A stretch of DNA of 64,000 bases from Diospyros lotus (taxonomy: Eukaryota; Streptophyta; Magnoliopsida; Ericales; Ebenaceae): NCBI RefSeq assembly GCF_014633365.1, contig NC_068339.1, positions 32,931,316 through 32,995,315 on the forward strand. Direction: 5' to 3'. This document shows, piece after piece, positions 11,224 to 23,183 of the stretch (position 1 is its first letter; each line of letters starts with the position of its first letter). A model generated the notes under the pieces. The model was given only the letters and a program-made list of their open reading frames with translations. It did not search any database and had not been told where the DNA came from. Made by a program: the position numbers and the translations under genes.

Positions 11224-14043
11224 CCAACAGCAAGCAAGGGAGAAGGAATAAGAAGATGAAGGGAGGAGTAGTCGTCCAAGGCCTTCTCTAAAACCCTCTC
11301 ATATTTCTTCCTAATCCCCTTCTTTTTTCATGCAAACTTCCTTTTAACCCATACCTCTCTCATGTAAACCATCTGAGCAATTAATGCTTTAACGCGACAA
11401 AGAAGCAGGAGTTTAATTGACTAAACTAAAGAGTTCGATTGACTAGAATCATGAATTTCAACAACTGATTGCCAACTCCCATTACTTCTTATGAATTGCA
11501 CATTGGCCCCATTATTAACTCTTAATAGCCTTTGCATTAATACTTAATGCAACCAAGGCCCTTGTTAACTCTTGATAGTGTGCCCTACTAACAATTAGCG
11601 GTATCCCATATCCATATAACTCACAAGTGTAACCAACATCACTAACCCCTAGTGACGAGGAACACACTAACAACAATGAATCACTAATCCAATACATTAC
11701 TCAATATGCGTGTGACTTTCTAGATTCACAACCATGTAGCAATCAGACACGTTAACTCATTAACATCAACCAAACCCTTCAACCTACTAAGAGGATCTCT
11801 CCAAATTCCAGAACACCCTAAAAGATCTTAAGTATTCTCTAACCAGAACTCAGGGCGATCTTAATGGCAATGAAGTCCAACTTCATATAAACCTATTAAG
11901 GTTTCTTAATTACTGTGCACTATAGTCCCTCCACTGACTAGCATCCTGGCCTAGTAAGAGCCATGGTCTGATTAAACTCATAGGACTCGATAATTATGAC
12001 AGATTTGATATTTTACTCTTGTGATTAAAGAGTTTTGATAATGACAAACCTTTCAAACAATATGAAAATCAAGGATTTGGTGCTTAGTGGCATTTAAAAT
12101 CAAATTCATTTTAACTCGACTTGAATTCAAAAGAAATGAAGTTAAGTGATTTCAAAATGAAATGATTCCATGGGTTGAAATCTTAGATAAATTAGCTTAT
12201 GTAATCTTGAAATGGTTTAAGATGTTTGTGAATCAAATATCTAGCTTTTCTTTCAATCTGTCAACAAAGTATTCATTTTTTGGTGGCATCTGTCAACTAA
12301 GTACAAAAATCTGTTAACTATCAGAGTCTTAAGATTCGATTATGTCGATAGAAGGCCTTGGCTTTGTCGACTAACAGTAAGTCTTGTTTTCAAGATTTTT
12401 TAAGCTGTCGACAATGTCATGTTGTTGTTGACTATTAGTATGTTCAATTTTTCAAAATTTGAATATTTGCCTTGTTCTGTCGACTAAGCCTATTACTTTG
12501 TTGACTAACAGATTGCTTTCATCAAATCTATCGATAGATGACTCTTATTTTTCGACTATGTCTCAAAATTGTATTTTATATCGTCGACTAGCTCTTTTAT
12601 CTGTCGACAGTTTGTTTCCCAAAAAGCTATAATACTTAGTTTTTAGCGTATTAAATGCTCGACCAACCACCCCAACGGTCCAATTTTTGAATTTTTCCAC
12701 CATCAACTATAAATAGGTGGTTGAAGATACATTGAAGCTCTCTTAGAGCATTCATTGCCCAACTACCAAGCATTCAAGTCGTCTTTGTGCTTTAAATTTT
12801 TTAAATCTCTTTATTATTTTCTTATTGAGGCTTTGTTCCTAAGTGTTAATATTCATTTCAAGACTCTTATTTTTTTTTTTGTAGAAAGAACTTGTAACTA
12901 AGAGTCTTAACTCTTTGAATCTCTTATCTCTTTGTATTGTATTCTACCTAGCGTGAGCTAGAGGGCCTACGGATGTAGGAGGGTTGTATTTCTTTCTAGT
13001 CTTGTACTAGAGGACTTACTTGATTAAGTAGAGGGTTTTAATAAAATTATTTGCAAAATCCTTAGTGAAGAACTAAAATAGTGGACTATATTTGGAAAGC
13101 CAAACCACTATAAATTATTGTCTTCTGCTATTGTTTTAATTTTTCACTTCATTTAAACATTGCATATTGACATTCATTTTCAGTTTATCAAACATTATTC
13201 TAAATCAATTTTTTTAAAAACTCAAGTTAAATTTTTAAATAACTCAATTCACCCCCCTTGGGTTTTGGTGTCATTGCTATATGTTTATATCAAGATCTAG
13301 TATGGTGTGATTAAGGTAGCATGTCAGATCCAATCCAACACCGAAAATACCTTTCTGATTAAGCTCACCCTGGCTAGGGAATTTTCAATCATCACCAACA
13401 TAGATCTCATAGGATGTTTGTCCCCATCCAATGGAGGTTAATAATCCCATAAGTGAACATCTGTCTCGATACGCCACTGCACAGAGAGAACATACATAGA
13501 GCATCCCCACCTCTTACATTGGATGCTTCCGCTCAACGGTAAATCCCTAACACAAGTGCTTAAGACACTATGTCACCTCAAATCTAAGGACTAGATACAT
13601 AATTGATAAGAGTCAGCAACAGATTATTAATCCTTAGGCCATGTGATCTGTTATAGGCATCACATTCAATGGATGCTCAACCAACACTCACTCTACATGT
13701 CTATTATATGCATCCCATGCAATATGGCATTTGACTCACCACCCCATTCCCATCAACATCCCATACTAACAATGGTAGTAGCCCATGTGTCGATCCACTA
13801 ATCGATAAATCATATTCCTCTTCTAATAAATCTAAGGATTAGAAATACCTTTAAGAAATCCTAAATTAAATATTCCCATCTCACAATCTTGACACCTTAA
13901 GAATATGACCTCTACTAGGAAATCTAGAGACTCATTCATAAATGTGAGATGGATAAATATGAATGAAGATACGATCTTTTATTAATATCATGAGTACATC
14001 AATAAGGCCACTCACTTAGATCTCATGTAGTGTAAATCTAACA
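11224..14043 (-). mobile_element. Second copia LTR, truncated, with a nested solo LTR
   Basis: On the minus strand it starts TGTTAGATTTACACTAC at 14043, related in style to the LTR at 9242..11223. It runs to 11224, where that other element begins, so it was probably cut by that insertion. The segment 12006..13292 is a later solo LTR. Without the insert about 1.5 kb of this LTR remains. Its internal region is not visible in the window. Confidence 0.5.
12006..13292 (+). mobile_element. Solo copia LTR (GTCGAC-array family)
   Basis: It begins TGATATTTTAC and ends TTTATATCA. The flanks AGATT (12001..12005) and AGATC (13293..13297) match at four of five positions. A block AATTCACCCCCCTTGGG near 13243 is the usual 3' region of a copia LTR group. 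Between about 12330 and 12620 there are many TGTCGACTA-type motifs. A stem-loop-like CTAGAGGGCCTAC...GTAGGAGG region is near 12960. No internal element sequence follows, so it is a solo LTR. A close relative lies at 26750..27945. Confidence 0.72.
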
Positions 14044-14762
14044 TTTATGACACTATCACTAACAACATGCAGCCACACAATAAGCACACAAGGCGAAGCC
14101 CAAGCATGCAAGGCAACAGATAGGTTATGCAGCTAAGCGTGCACAACACTCACTCCACCATGCGAACGCACGCGTGGGTGACCGAGTGACTATATTGTGC
14201 GACCATGGATGGCACCGAGTGACCTATATATGTAATCCACATAAAACTAAAAAAACCAGACATAAACAACAACTTAAAACCCATGCACCATGCTTGTATT
14301 GGTTTGCCCTACCAGACTTGTCCCATTGGGTTTCTCTCAAAACCCACAAAAACAATAATGGGTGGTAGAATGGGGACATAGCATTGGTTATATTTCATAA
14401 GACATACATTAACTTTATCATAATAAGGAAACAATAAACAAAACATACGAGTACAATGCACTTCAAATATTTAACATTAATCTCAGAACATGTTAGGAGC
14501 GCAGCAGCAGCAAGCTATTTCTGGTCCACTCTTTTGTTTTTTTTTTTTTTATTATTGATTATGACTATTTTTTTAACAAAACGATGAAACACAAGCTAAC
14601 AAAACAACCGCAAATATATATATAACACCCCATACAAAATAGGAACCAACCCTCAAACCACAAAACCCAAAACGATGACCAACTGTAAAAGCAAAACTCC
14701 AAGCCCACAGAGCATTGAACTCCTACCAACACAATCCAAAAAGAGAATAAAAAAAAAAAAAA

Positions 14763-14794
<32 letters not shown>

Positions 14795-15929
14795 GAGAGA
14801 CTTCTACCTAATAACACCTCTAAAGAAAATCGACAAATGCACACCAGTTGTGGCCCAGCTAACAACAAACCGAAAAATACACTCGATTTAGAAACCGACA
14901 AGAAGAATAAAAAATCTAGAACCTGTATATCTAGTCTAGTAAAATAAAAGAAAATGATTAACAAAGAAATCTTATGGAAGCCTGTGACAATGGAGATGTC
15001 GGAACTTTGAGCAGCTGGAGCCGCTAGACGCCAACGACGATGGAGTTGTCGTCGCCGAGGGCGATGGAGCAGCGGCTTGACGAGTTCGGGGATTTCACGA
15101 GGGGTGGGTGAGGACGGGATGTCACAAGGGCTTGGGTATATTTTGTAGCTTATATAGTTTATATTACACTCAGGCACTTTTATTTGTTTTTACATTTGTT
15201 TATATTTTATTTATTATTACATTTATATTTATGGTTTGGGAATTTCATGAGGCTTTCACGATGTGGTTATTTATATTTTATTTTTTCTTACATTTATATT
15301 TATGATTTTACTTTCTTTCTGGGATATTTATAATTTTACATAATAAATATATATAGGTATATATTTTTATAAATAAAATTTATTCCACATTCCTTAAGTG
15401 TTAATTATCTTTTACGTTCTTATACTTAATAAAGATATATATATTTTTTTAAATTAAAACCTATTTGAAAATATTCCTTAATTAAATGTTAATTATATTT
15501 TACATTCATTTAATTGAGTTTGTCAGCTAATTCAAAAAAAAATCACATAATCACAAAATTTGTAAAAATGAAAATTTCTAAAACTTTTTTTAAATCATCA
15601 AAATCTGTCTACGAGAGACTTTAAGAGTCTTTAAATTAAAATCAAAAACCTTAGTAGAGGCAAAATGGTAAATAGAAAATAAAAATAACAACAAAAAAAT
15701 ATAGCACGAAGATTGAAACTGATGATTTTGATGGAAACAAAAACTATACATACGGTTATATAATAAAAATGTTTTATGGAATTTTTTTATCATTTTCTAA
15801 ATTTTGATACATAAACTAATATAATCCAATTTTTTGTGTCTCAAAATGTTGACAAAAAATGTTATAAAATGTATACAAATGTAATAAAATTATAGTTTTA
15901 CTTAATAACGATGAGCAAATTACCATATT
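14044..15929. other. Unassigned stretch with simple repeats
   Basis: No gene or clear element was recognised. It contains a T-rich tract at about 14533..14555, an A-run then a (GA)n tract at about 14750..14801, and a short GC-rich piece at about 14985..15120 rich in GATGGAG and GCCGCC-like words. Very AT-rich sequence follows to the end. Open frames here are produced by the simple repeats. Confidence 0.5.
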
Positions 15930-17093
15930 AATGAAGACTTATATGCCACCACACATACAAGAGCGAGGTAAATTAAGTGTTTTAAAAATTTAGTTAAATG
16001 AGGTTTTAATTAGTTAAAACAAAAAATGTAAATTATCAAATGCAATGTTGAAAGATATAGAGCAAAAATGAAAAATGACATAAGAGATTTATAGTGCTTC
16101 AATTAAACATATTCTACTTTACTATCTTAGCTCACCACTAAGTATTTTCAAATCCACTAAAATGTCTTACTTTACCAAAATATGTCTTCTGGCATAAACC
16201 ATTAAGAAATGCAAATCTCCTACCAAAATCGGTAACCCCTTTAACTCACAAGTTAGGAATTACAATAGTAAACACAAAAGAAAAAATATAAGAGTTAACA
16301 CTTTCAGTTACAATATTTCTCAAATATATCTCAAATATACAAATGAAGGTTAAGAACAATATAATACAAATGATATCTATTAGCTTTTTGAGAGAAAAAT
16401 AAAAGCCAAACCATTAACAAGAATGATCAATATAATAGTAAGATCTTAACACTTTATTTTCATTTATTAGCATTCTTCACTGCTTCCTTGATTTACATTT
16501 ATAGGTTTCTCCAAATCTTGAAGAAAAACTAACTGTTATTAACCATTAGAACCTGCAAAAACTATCTGTTAAAGAAATCTACAAATAAAACGATAGACAA
16601 ATTCAGAAGATAAATCAATTATTTTTCAAAAATGCACATAGATTGGTCGACTGGTGGAAAAAAGTGGTCGACTAATTTCAAAAACAAGCAATTGGATCTA
16701 ATGCAGTGGCTGTCAACTGATGGTAACCGAGAGCATGCAATCAACCAATTGGCAGGCATAATAAGCCGGTCAACAACTTTCCAGGAAACCGTTGATTGAT
16801 TTTTAAAGACAGTCGACGGTTTGCTTGCTTTTAATAGCTCAAAAGATTACAAGCATAAAATGATCGACAATTTTACTAACATGGTTGACAATTTTGCAGT
16901 GTTCATGATATAAAAAATATTTGGACACTCTCAACACATTTAATTTCAAAATAAATATAAAAAGATTTTGTAAACATTGAAAGCATATATATTCTTTGGC
17001 ATTGATTGAATTGATTATTTTCATTTTTAAAGATAAAATATAATCATTTTTAAATGCCAAATATATAAAAAAATTATTATCAAAACATCATCA
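15930..17093 (-). mobile_element. Minus-strand copia LTR of the GTCGAC-array family
   Basis: Read on the minus strand it starts near 17093 with TGATGATGTTTTGATAAT. It contains GTCGACTG, GGTCGACTA, AGTCGACGG and related words at 16640..16880, and has ACTATAAATC near 16095 as in the copies at 12006 and 26750. The end near 15930 is poorly defined and I found no target duplication. Length is similar to the other two copies (about 1.2 kb). Confidence 0.55.
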
Positions 17094-17269
17094 AAGGCAA
17101 AACAACATTCTCAAACCCAAATCTAGGTTTGATATGAACAACAAATCTAATTTTGGGTTGAAAATGCTCATCCTAAACCCATATCCAAGTTCAAATAAAG
17201 AACGAGAGAAATATGTACTCTTACGTTGTGCCACTAGTGATCAAAAGAACCTAGATTTGGATTTTCTAC
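17094..17269. other. Unassigned AT-rich sequence
   Basis: Contains repeated AAACCCAAATCTAGGTTTG words that recur around 17700..17860. No gene seen. Confidence 0.4.
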
Positions 17270-17272
17270 TTA

Positions 17273-17644
17273 GGGTGCGTTTGTTAATCAATATATGAGT
17301 TGAAAAAGTCAAGATAGGCATTCTAGACTTCTATCATTTATAACATATTTGTTAAGCTTATCTAACCATTCTTGAAAAAATCAGTAATGACCTCTTATCT
17401 TGATCTTTCAAGATATGCTTATCTCTCATCTCCCTCAAGATAAGCATATTTTGGTCTTTATAGATAAAAAACAAAAAAATGCTATTTGTGTCCTTTAGTG
17501 TATTTTAAAAAATTTAACAAACAGCTTGATAAAAATCTTTAAATACTTCCTAACTTTATCTTGACTATTTCATATCTTGATCCGAAAACCATTCCAGACT
17601 TATCTTGATACTCCTTTATCTTGTTCATTTTAACAAACGCTACC
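17273..17644. mobile_element. Tourist-like MITE (PIF/Harbinger)
   Basis: The left end GGGTGCGTTTGTTAA and the complement of the right end, GGTAGCGTTTGTTAA, form a terminal inverted repeat with the GTTTGTT core common in Tourist-like elements. TTA flanks both sides (17270..17272 and 17645..17647), the target duplication used by PIF/Harbinger. The element is 372 bp, has no coding capacity and contains many AAGATAAG/CTTATCTT words. Confidence 0.75.
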
Positions 17645-19446
17645 TTAAAGAGAAAGAGAGAGAGAAAATGAAGGGTAGATTTCTGGTAGGTTTTCATTGG
17701 AAACCAAATGATTCTTGTAAAACTCCATAAGAAACCAAATCAAACCTAGATTTGGCTTCATCTAGGTTTTGTCGAATCTATAACATTTTGAGTTCAACAA
17801 ATCTAGATTTATCTAGATTGAATGGAACCCAGATGAATCTAAGTTTTGTAAAACTTATAACACATATATATAGAGCGAGGGGTAGAGAAACTTACCAAGA
17901 TGGTGCGCGAGCAACAATGATCGCTGGTGAAGAAAGGTTGGTGATGAAATGAGAGGCAACAAAAAAAGCATCAATGAGAGTAAAGAAGAGAGAAAATGAA
18001 ATCAAGAAGGAGAGATGGGAAAGAAGAAAAAGATAGATTTTTATGTACAAGGATATTTTGGTCAACTTCTAACATTTAACTAACTCTAACTAACTATATG
18101 AGATAAATTATAATATAATATTAAATCTTAAGGGTACTTTTTATATTTTCTTAAATATTAAAAATAATTTTATAATTACCTTAAATTTTAAAAATATAAG
18201 TGTAACTAATAGATATCCAAATTGGGTAAAACAACTTTGTATTTGTCCTTTCTTGATAAGCTTGCAATGTGAAAGTAAACCCTCCTTTACTTTTCCTTAA
18301 CATAGGGCAAGTAGCTCTCCATAATTCAAACCCTTTTTCTCTTTTTATCAAGGAAACAAAGTTGACTTAAAAAGCTTCCAGAGCTATTAGTAGAGAATTC
18401 AACTATTCCCCTAATGAAATTGTTATATTATTTATATTGGACAGCATAACGTTTGTGCAACGTGAGTAAAATTAGAGAGGGAGCGTGGACCCCCTTTCCC
18501 CAACCGCCCATGCATGCCTGTGTTAGGAAAACTCAATGTGGGCAACAAAACAAATCTCATTTTCCTAATTCAATCTTGTGAATTTGAGGTTCATTGATGG
18601 CGGTTTGGTTCGCCTAAGTTTTGTAATGAAATTACAAAGAGAGAAGTCGATAAGGTTAACGAAAAAAGTATATGCATATATATGTCTCTCTCTCTATTGT
18701 GTATTTGTGTGAGCATTTTGAGTGGAGAGAGTGTGTCTATGTGTTCGTGCACGCACGAGTCTGCGTGTGACTTTGGAGTTCGAAAAGTCGATGAAGTAAC
18801 AATACGAAATTTGGGTACCCAATCTTCTTTTATCTCCTTTTCCGTATGTTTCGATCCCTTTTCTCTATATACTACTCTTCTTGCCTTATTTTCCAATTTC
18901 ATTCGTCCCTTTAAGCTCTACAAACGAGACCCTATTTCTAATTTGAACTAGCGATAGTTTCAGAGCTCCAAAGTCCATAATCAAATTTTATTCAAGCAGC
19001 TAGTTATTCGAAGCTACACGTATAGCAGTTTTGGTGTGTTGAGATGGTTGCCGCCTTCATCTTTGGAGCTCTTGTTCCACAGATATTTGAAACCACTTTC
19101 TTCTTTTGGTTTCGGAATTAAATGACTGAAACCTTTTTAGTATCTAACATGCACGCAGCCTTTTCTTTTCTCATTGGTACAGGGATTCAAATCAAATCAA
19201 CCACTTTGGCTGCGTAAAACTTATTTGATTTGCTGTTTTCTGATTCAGCTACTGATTTGCGACGTTAATGCCTTATTTAGGACCTGCCAAGTAGATCGAT
19301 CTGTAATTGTTTATAATCAAGAAACGGTAAATAAATACACTTGTAGCTGTGGTTTTTCTTTCCTTTTTTTTTAATTTTTAAATGGTGGATAAACAACCTT
19401 CAAGTGACGGAGTGCATTAAAACAAAGCTTTAAAGGGCACAGATGG
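17645..19446. other. Upstream intergenic region of the TCP gene
   Basis: Contains a (GA)n tract near 17650, AAATCTAGATTTATCTAGATT words near 17800, and mixed AT-rich sequence. Short frames near 18600..18950 show no domain. No other gene was recognised here, so much of it may be promoter or intergenic sequence. Confidence 0.4.
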
Positions 19447-19470
19447 GGTACTTGTACGTACACAAGTACC
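19447..19470. promoter_or_regulatory. Palindrome with four GTAC cores upstream of the TCP gene
   Basis: Arms GGTACTTGT and ACAAGTACC (9 bp, perfect) enclose ACGTAC. The 24-bp palindrome contains GTAC four times. GTAC is the core bound by SBP-box (SPL) proteins, including the copper-response regulator. It lies about 765 bp before the TCP start codon. Binding is inference. Confidence 0.4.
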
Positions 19471-20119
19471 TGCTTTGATTCATAGCCTTTTTTCATCATC
19501 CGCCAGCTTGAAATTGAAGTAGAAAAAGTCCAGTTCAGTCCAGTGGTAAGTCGCAGAAAGTATATCCAATAGCAATAGCTATACTTTTCATTTAGCTTTA
19601 CTTAAAGCCTTATATAATCTTTAAAAGGCTCTAAGGTTAGGTTGGTGGAGATAATAGATAACATTATATGATTGTACTGGCTAAATATATATATATATAT
19701 ACACACATAACCTTGAAGATAATAATGGGTGCTATAGCTAGGGTCATATGTATATATATATATGTTGCTGCAGCGTACGTCTCCAAGCATCTGATGCTTT
19801 CTTTCTTTTGTTTAATTTCCTCTCGAGAGTGTTGAATTCCTCTTTGGTTCTACCCTTCGCAGGCACAGGCAGGCTCATATAGTGTCTCAGTAATTTCAGA
19901 GGTTTTTGCTTTGGTTTTGATGGCCCTGTAAAAAGCTTAAAGGGTGCCTCCACTGACATATTACCAGCCAGCAGAAGTCTGTATGGTCGTCATCAATGCA
20001 AAGTACATTCATTTAGATGCAGCCCCCAGTATCCGTCTGCTCGCAGCCAAGTGTTCTTTCCCTCTCTCTCTCTCTAAAAATAAAAAAAAAAAACCCTAAT
20101 TTAGATTCCAAATAGCCAG

Positions 20120-20150
20120 CCCGGGCCCCTATTTTCTCACTCTTTATAGA
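20120..20150 (+). promoter_or_regulatory. Possible core promoter of the TCP gene
   Basis: A TTTATA word at 20143..20148 lies about 87 bp before the start codon. Just upstream is CCGGGCCCC (near 20121), which contains GGNCCC, the core of TCP-binding sites. A CT-rich tract (20060..20077) lies further upstream. The transcription start cannot be fixed from sequence alone. Confidence 0.3.
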
Positions 20151-20223
20151 ATTAAACTTGGAGGACAAGGGAAAGAGGGGTGAGAAAGGGTTTGTTTTCT
20201 TAGTTTTGGTGAGAAAGAAAGGT

Positions 20224-20265
20224 ATGAGAGTGGTATGGAGGTGGAGGAGATTGAAGCGCGGGTAA
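20224..20265 (+). CDS. Short upstream ORF overlapping the TCP start
   Basis: An ATG at 20224 opens a 13-codon frame ending TAA at 20263..20265. It overlaps the TCP start codon at 20235 in another frame. If this ATG is in the mRNA and used, ribosomes would pass the TCP start, lowering its translation. Its context (GGTATGA) is moderate, with no purine at -3. The TCP ATG (GGTATGG) has G at +4. The peptide is Arg/Trp-rich and need not be functional. Confidence 0.35.
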   Translation: MRVVWRWRRLKRG

Positions 20266-21674
20266 GCAAGTTTCCGAGGTTCAGTAATGGAAATGGAAGG
20301 GGGGATATTTGCGACAAGCTGCAGGTAGCCCAAAGTGGGGAAGAGAAATACCCGAACGATGAGGAAGACGGAGGGGGAGAGGCCAAAAGAGGCGAAATTG
20401 TGGCCGGATCAGGTGGGCTTGGCCTTCTTTACGGGTGGCCGTCGTCGAGGATTGTTAGGGTTTCACGGGCAACCGGAGGAAAAGATCGGCACAGCAAGGT
20501 ATTGACCTCTAAAGGCCTCCGGGACCGGCGTGTTCGCCTCTCGGTCTCCACAGCTATTCAGTTCTATGATCTGCAAGATCGGTTGGGTTACGATCAGCCG
20601 AGCAAGGCGGTGGAGTGGCTGCTCAAGGCGGCCACCAAATCCATTGACGAGCTTCCACCTATAAACACCTCGTTCCCTCATACTCCCAAACAGCTGAGCG
20701 ACGAGAAGAGGTCCAGCCCTGCAGCAGTAGGTACTACTACTACTGAACAAGGTTTTGATGATGATTCAGCCGAACTCGAATTAGACCACCATTGTTGCGA
20801 TCCCAACAACTATCAGCTGCAACAGCAACTTTCATTGTCTAAATCCGCTTGCAGCAGCACATCGGAGACGAGCAAGGGCTCCGGTGGTTTATCCCTATCC
20901 CGCTCTGAAAAACGCACGAAAGCACGAGATCGAGCGAGGGAAAGAAGAGCGGAGAAAGTAAAAGAGAAAGAGAGTACTGATCAATCCCGTGTCAACAATA
21001 TTCACCCAAATCTCAACCCTCTCTCCAACCAAAATTCTTTCACCGAACTGCTTACCGGCCGCGGCATGAACGGCGACACAACTAGTCCCAATAATGGTTC
21101 GGCTGAACAAAATCCTGGAGGTGGTGGGGAGGCTAATTTTTTTCAGAAGTCGGCAAGGCTGCAGTGGTCTTCAGCTCCAATTGAATACTTCGCGCCTGGG
21201 CTTCTTGCTTCATCGTCTTCCCGGAACTCATCATCTGATGGGTTGTCTGGGCAAATTCAACAGTCGATGGCCGCCGCCACCATTTCTCCCTTCAGTGTTG
21301 GGGGAGATCAGCATAATCCAACAGATCAGCTGCAGCATTTCTCTCTTATTCCGGACCATTTCATCCCGGCTGTCGCCACTGCAGCAGCAGCTAGCTCGGA
21401 CTACAACCTGAACTTCACCATATCTTCTTCCGGCCTTGCTGCTGGTTTCAATAGGGGGACCCTTCAGTCCAATTCACCGTCTCTATTGCCTCACCTCCAG
21501 AGGTTATCTCCTATAGTCGACGGATCAAACGTACCCTTCTTCATTGGCACCGCAGCTCCAAATGCTGCTGCTGCCCCTATGGATAATCATCATCATCAGT
21601 TCCCAGCTGGGCTGGATGGCCGCTTGCAGCTCTTTTACGGCCACTCCGACCACAAGGAAAAAGGAAAGAACTGA
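20235..21674 (+). CDS. TCP2: Class II CIN-type TCP transcription factor, TCP2/TCP24-like
   Basis: A 479-residue nuclear DNA-binding regulator in one uninterrupted exon. The TCP domain is at about residues 82-141: the basic region begins KDRHSKV, runs through [10 protein letters not shown] and is followed by the helix-loop-helix [14 protein letters not shown]...[10 protein letters not shown]. An R domain rich in Arg, Glu and Lys ([17 protein letters not shown]) is at about 222-239. In class II CIN proteins this combination is typical of the TCP2/TCP24 branch, so the symbol is by resemblance, not proven orthology. Residues 407-413 (RGTLQSN) are encoded by the miR319 site. A conserved C-terminal stretch, [16 protein letters not shown], is at 454-469. 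Poly-Ala, Ser, Gln and His runs fill the linkers. CIN-type TCPs bind GGNCCC-type sites and promote leaf cell maturation. The start was chosen as the first ATG in this frame before the domain. No frameshift or lost key residue was seen, and GC content is well above the surroundings. Confidence 0.95.
   Translation: MEVEEIEARVSKFPRFSNGNGRGDICDKLQVAQSGEEKYPNDEEDGGGEAKRGEIVAGSGGLGLLYGWPSSRIVRVSRATGGKDRHSKVLTSKGLRDRRVRLSVSTAIQFYDLQDRLGYDQPSKAVEWLLKAATKSIDELPPINTSFPHTPKQLSDEKRSSPAAVGTTTTEQGFDDDSAELELDHHCCDPNNYQLQQQLSLSKSACSSTSETSKGSGGLSLSRSEKRTKARDRARERRAEKVKEKESTDQSRVNNIHPNLNPLSNQNSFTELLTGRGMNGDTTSPNNGSAEQNPGGGGEANFFQKSARLQWSSAPIEYFAPGLLASSSSRNSSSDGLSGQIQQSMAAATISPFSVGGDQHNPTDQLQHFSLIPDHFIPAVATAAAASSDYNLNFTISSSGLAAGFNRGTLQSNSPSLLPHLQRLSPIVDGSNVPFFIGTAAPNAAAAPMDNHHHQFPAGLDGRLQLFYGHSDHKEKGKN
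21452..21472 (+). promoter_or_regulatory. miR319 target site in the TCP coding region
   Basis: The 3' 13 bases of the site (CCCTTCAGTCCAA) pair perfectly with the 5' region of miR319. The 5' part, TAGGGGGA, has the mismatches and G:U pair usual for TCP2-type targets. It lies over codons 406-413. miR319 cleaves mRNAs of the CIN TCP genes, so this gene is very likely under miR319 control. Confidence 0.9.
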
Positions 21675-22880
21675 CTCCATCTACAAGCTACTTCCTCGCG
21701 GCCCATCTTCAAGTCTCGGGTAATTTTCAATTTCTGCACATTTAAAAGTAATCTTGCTCTTTACAAATTTATGCTTGTTTGTTTTAATGGTTTTGCCTTT
21801 CCAGTTACCATCACATCACATGGATGCTAGCCTTTTGCATCTACTTTCGTTTCGGAACCCTAATGAATCCTTTGATTTCTTCTTGGTATCATAAAAAGCA
21901 AGCAAGATTATTTGCTAGATAGGCAGTAGTAGGTACTTATTTTATATATATAGGGAGGGAGGGCGGGTGGTCATATCATGTGGTTAATTAATTATATATA
22001 TATATATATATGCTGTCTCATCTTCCGGTACACGCATTGATTGCCGTGATTGGGGATCGGCTGATTGTCTCTTTCTTTGCTGGCTTGCCGGTTCCCTTCT
22101 TCCTAGCTAGCTAGCATGCATATCCATGGCCAGGTGTTGGTCACTGAGCGGAGCTGACCGCACTTTCAGCAAATTAATGGCAAGATTCCTTCAGTAGACT
22201 TATAAATGTAGTTTTAAAAATTCTGAATATTATTTTCTGCCTCCCAAGCTATCTCGTGTCTGAGCCAGACCGCTACCATTTGAACATCATAACCAGTATT
22301 AATGTTGTAGTGTTCTTAGAAATTGATGGCACCGCCTTACTAGGCTTTCCAGTTGATGTCTACTCTTGGCGCTGTTCTTTATATAGGATGGGGGCCACTC
22401 ATCCACCATTTTTGCTCTGAAATCAGTGTGGAATAACCTCGTCTATTTATTACCTCTTCTTGTTAGGGTTTGGCATTCATTTTTGTGGTTAAAATTTTTA
22501 CTTCTAGAATATTTTGTTTGATTTGGGTATAGTATAGTTTGACAACTAAAATCAAATATAGATTTACAAAAAAATTACAGAGTTGTTTATGGTCTCACAG
22601 AATAAACTAGGTAGACATCTTTAATGACTTGAATGTTTAATAGCTTCAGTAAACTCCTACTACATTATAGTTTATAATAATGTAGCATTATTGTTTTGAA
22701 TTATATATTAGTCTGTGGTTCTTGTTTTATTTTTCGTAGATCAAGAAGTATTATTCGTGTGGAAGTGTGAAACTCAAAAATAAATATAAAAAAATTGAAA
22801 TATGAAACTTTTAACCATTTAGTTGCTCAGTTATTTCTAGTTTTGAACATACCCAACAGTGACAATGCCTGAAACTGAAA
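21675..22880 (+). other. 3' flank of the TCP gene
   Basis: Contains the presumed 3' untranslated region. GGGTAATTTT at about 21718 could be a splice donor for a 3'-UTR intron, but I cannot show an acceptor with confidence. (TA)n tracts lie near 21945 and 21995..22012. No other gene is seen. Confidence 0.4.
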
Positions 22881-22883
22881 TAA

Positions 22884-23005
<122 letters not shown>

Positions 23006-23130
23006 TTTTTCATGAAAGGGAAAACTAGTAATAATAATGTTTGTAAATATTTAGATCAAATTATTATGTATGTTGTTAATCTTGTACCGTACTAATTGGT
23101 ACCAACTGATGCATATCGTTTAGAGGAAGT

Positions 23131-23183
23131 TCCAATAAAAAAGAAAAGAAAAGAAAAGAAAAGAAAAGAAAAGAAAAGAAAAG
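23131..23183. repeat. (AAAAG)n microsatellite
   Basis: About ten pentamer units, AAAGA register. No associated gene. Confidence 0.9.

Noticed and set aside
14653..15177. Minus-strand frame of 174 codons
   Set aside because: Its middle is the (GA)n tract read as Ser/Leu; no domain or homologous block is visible.
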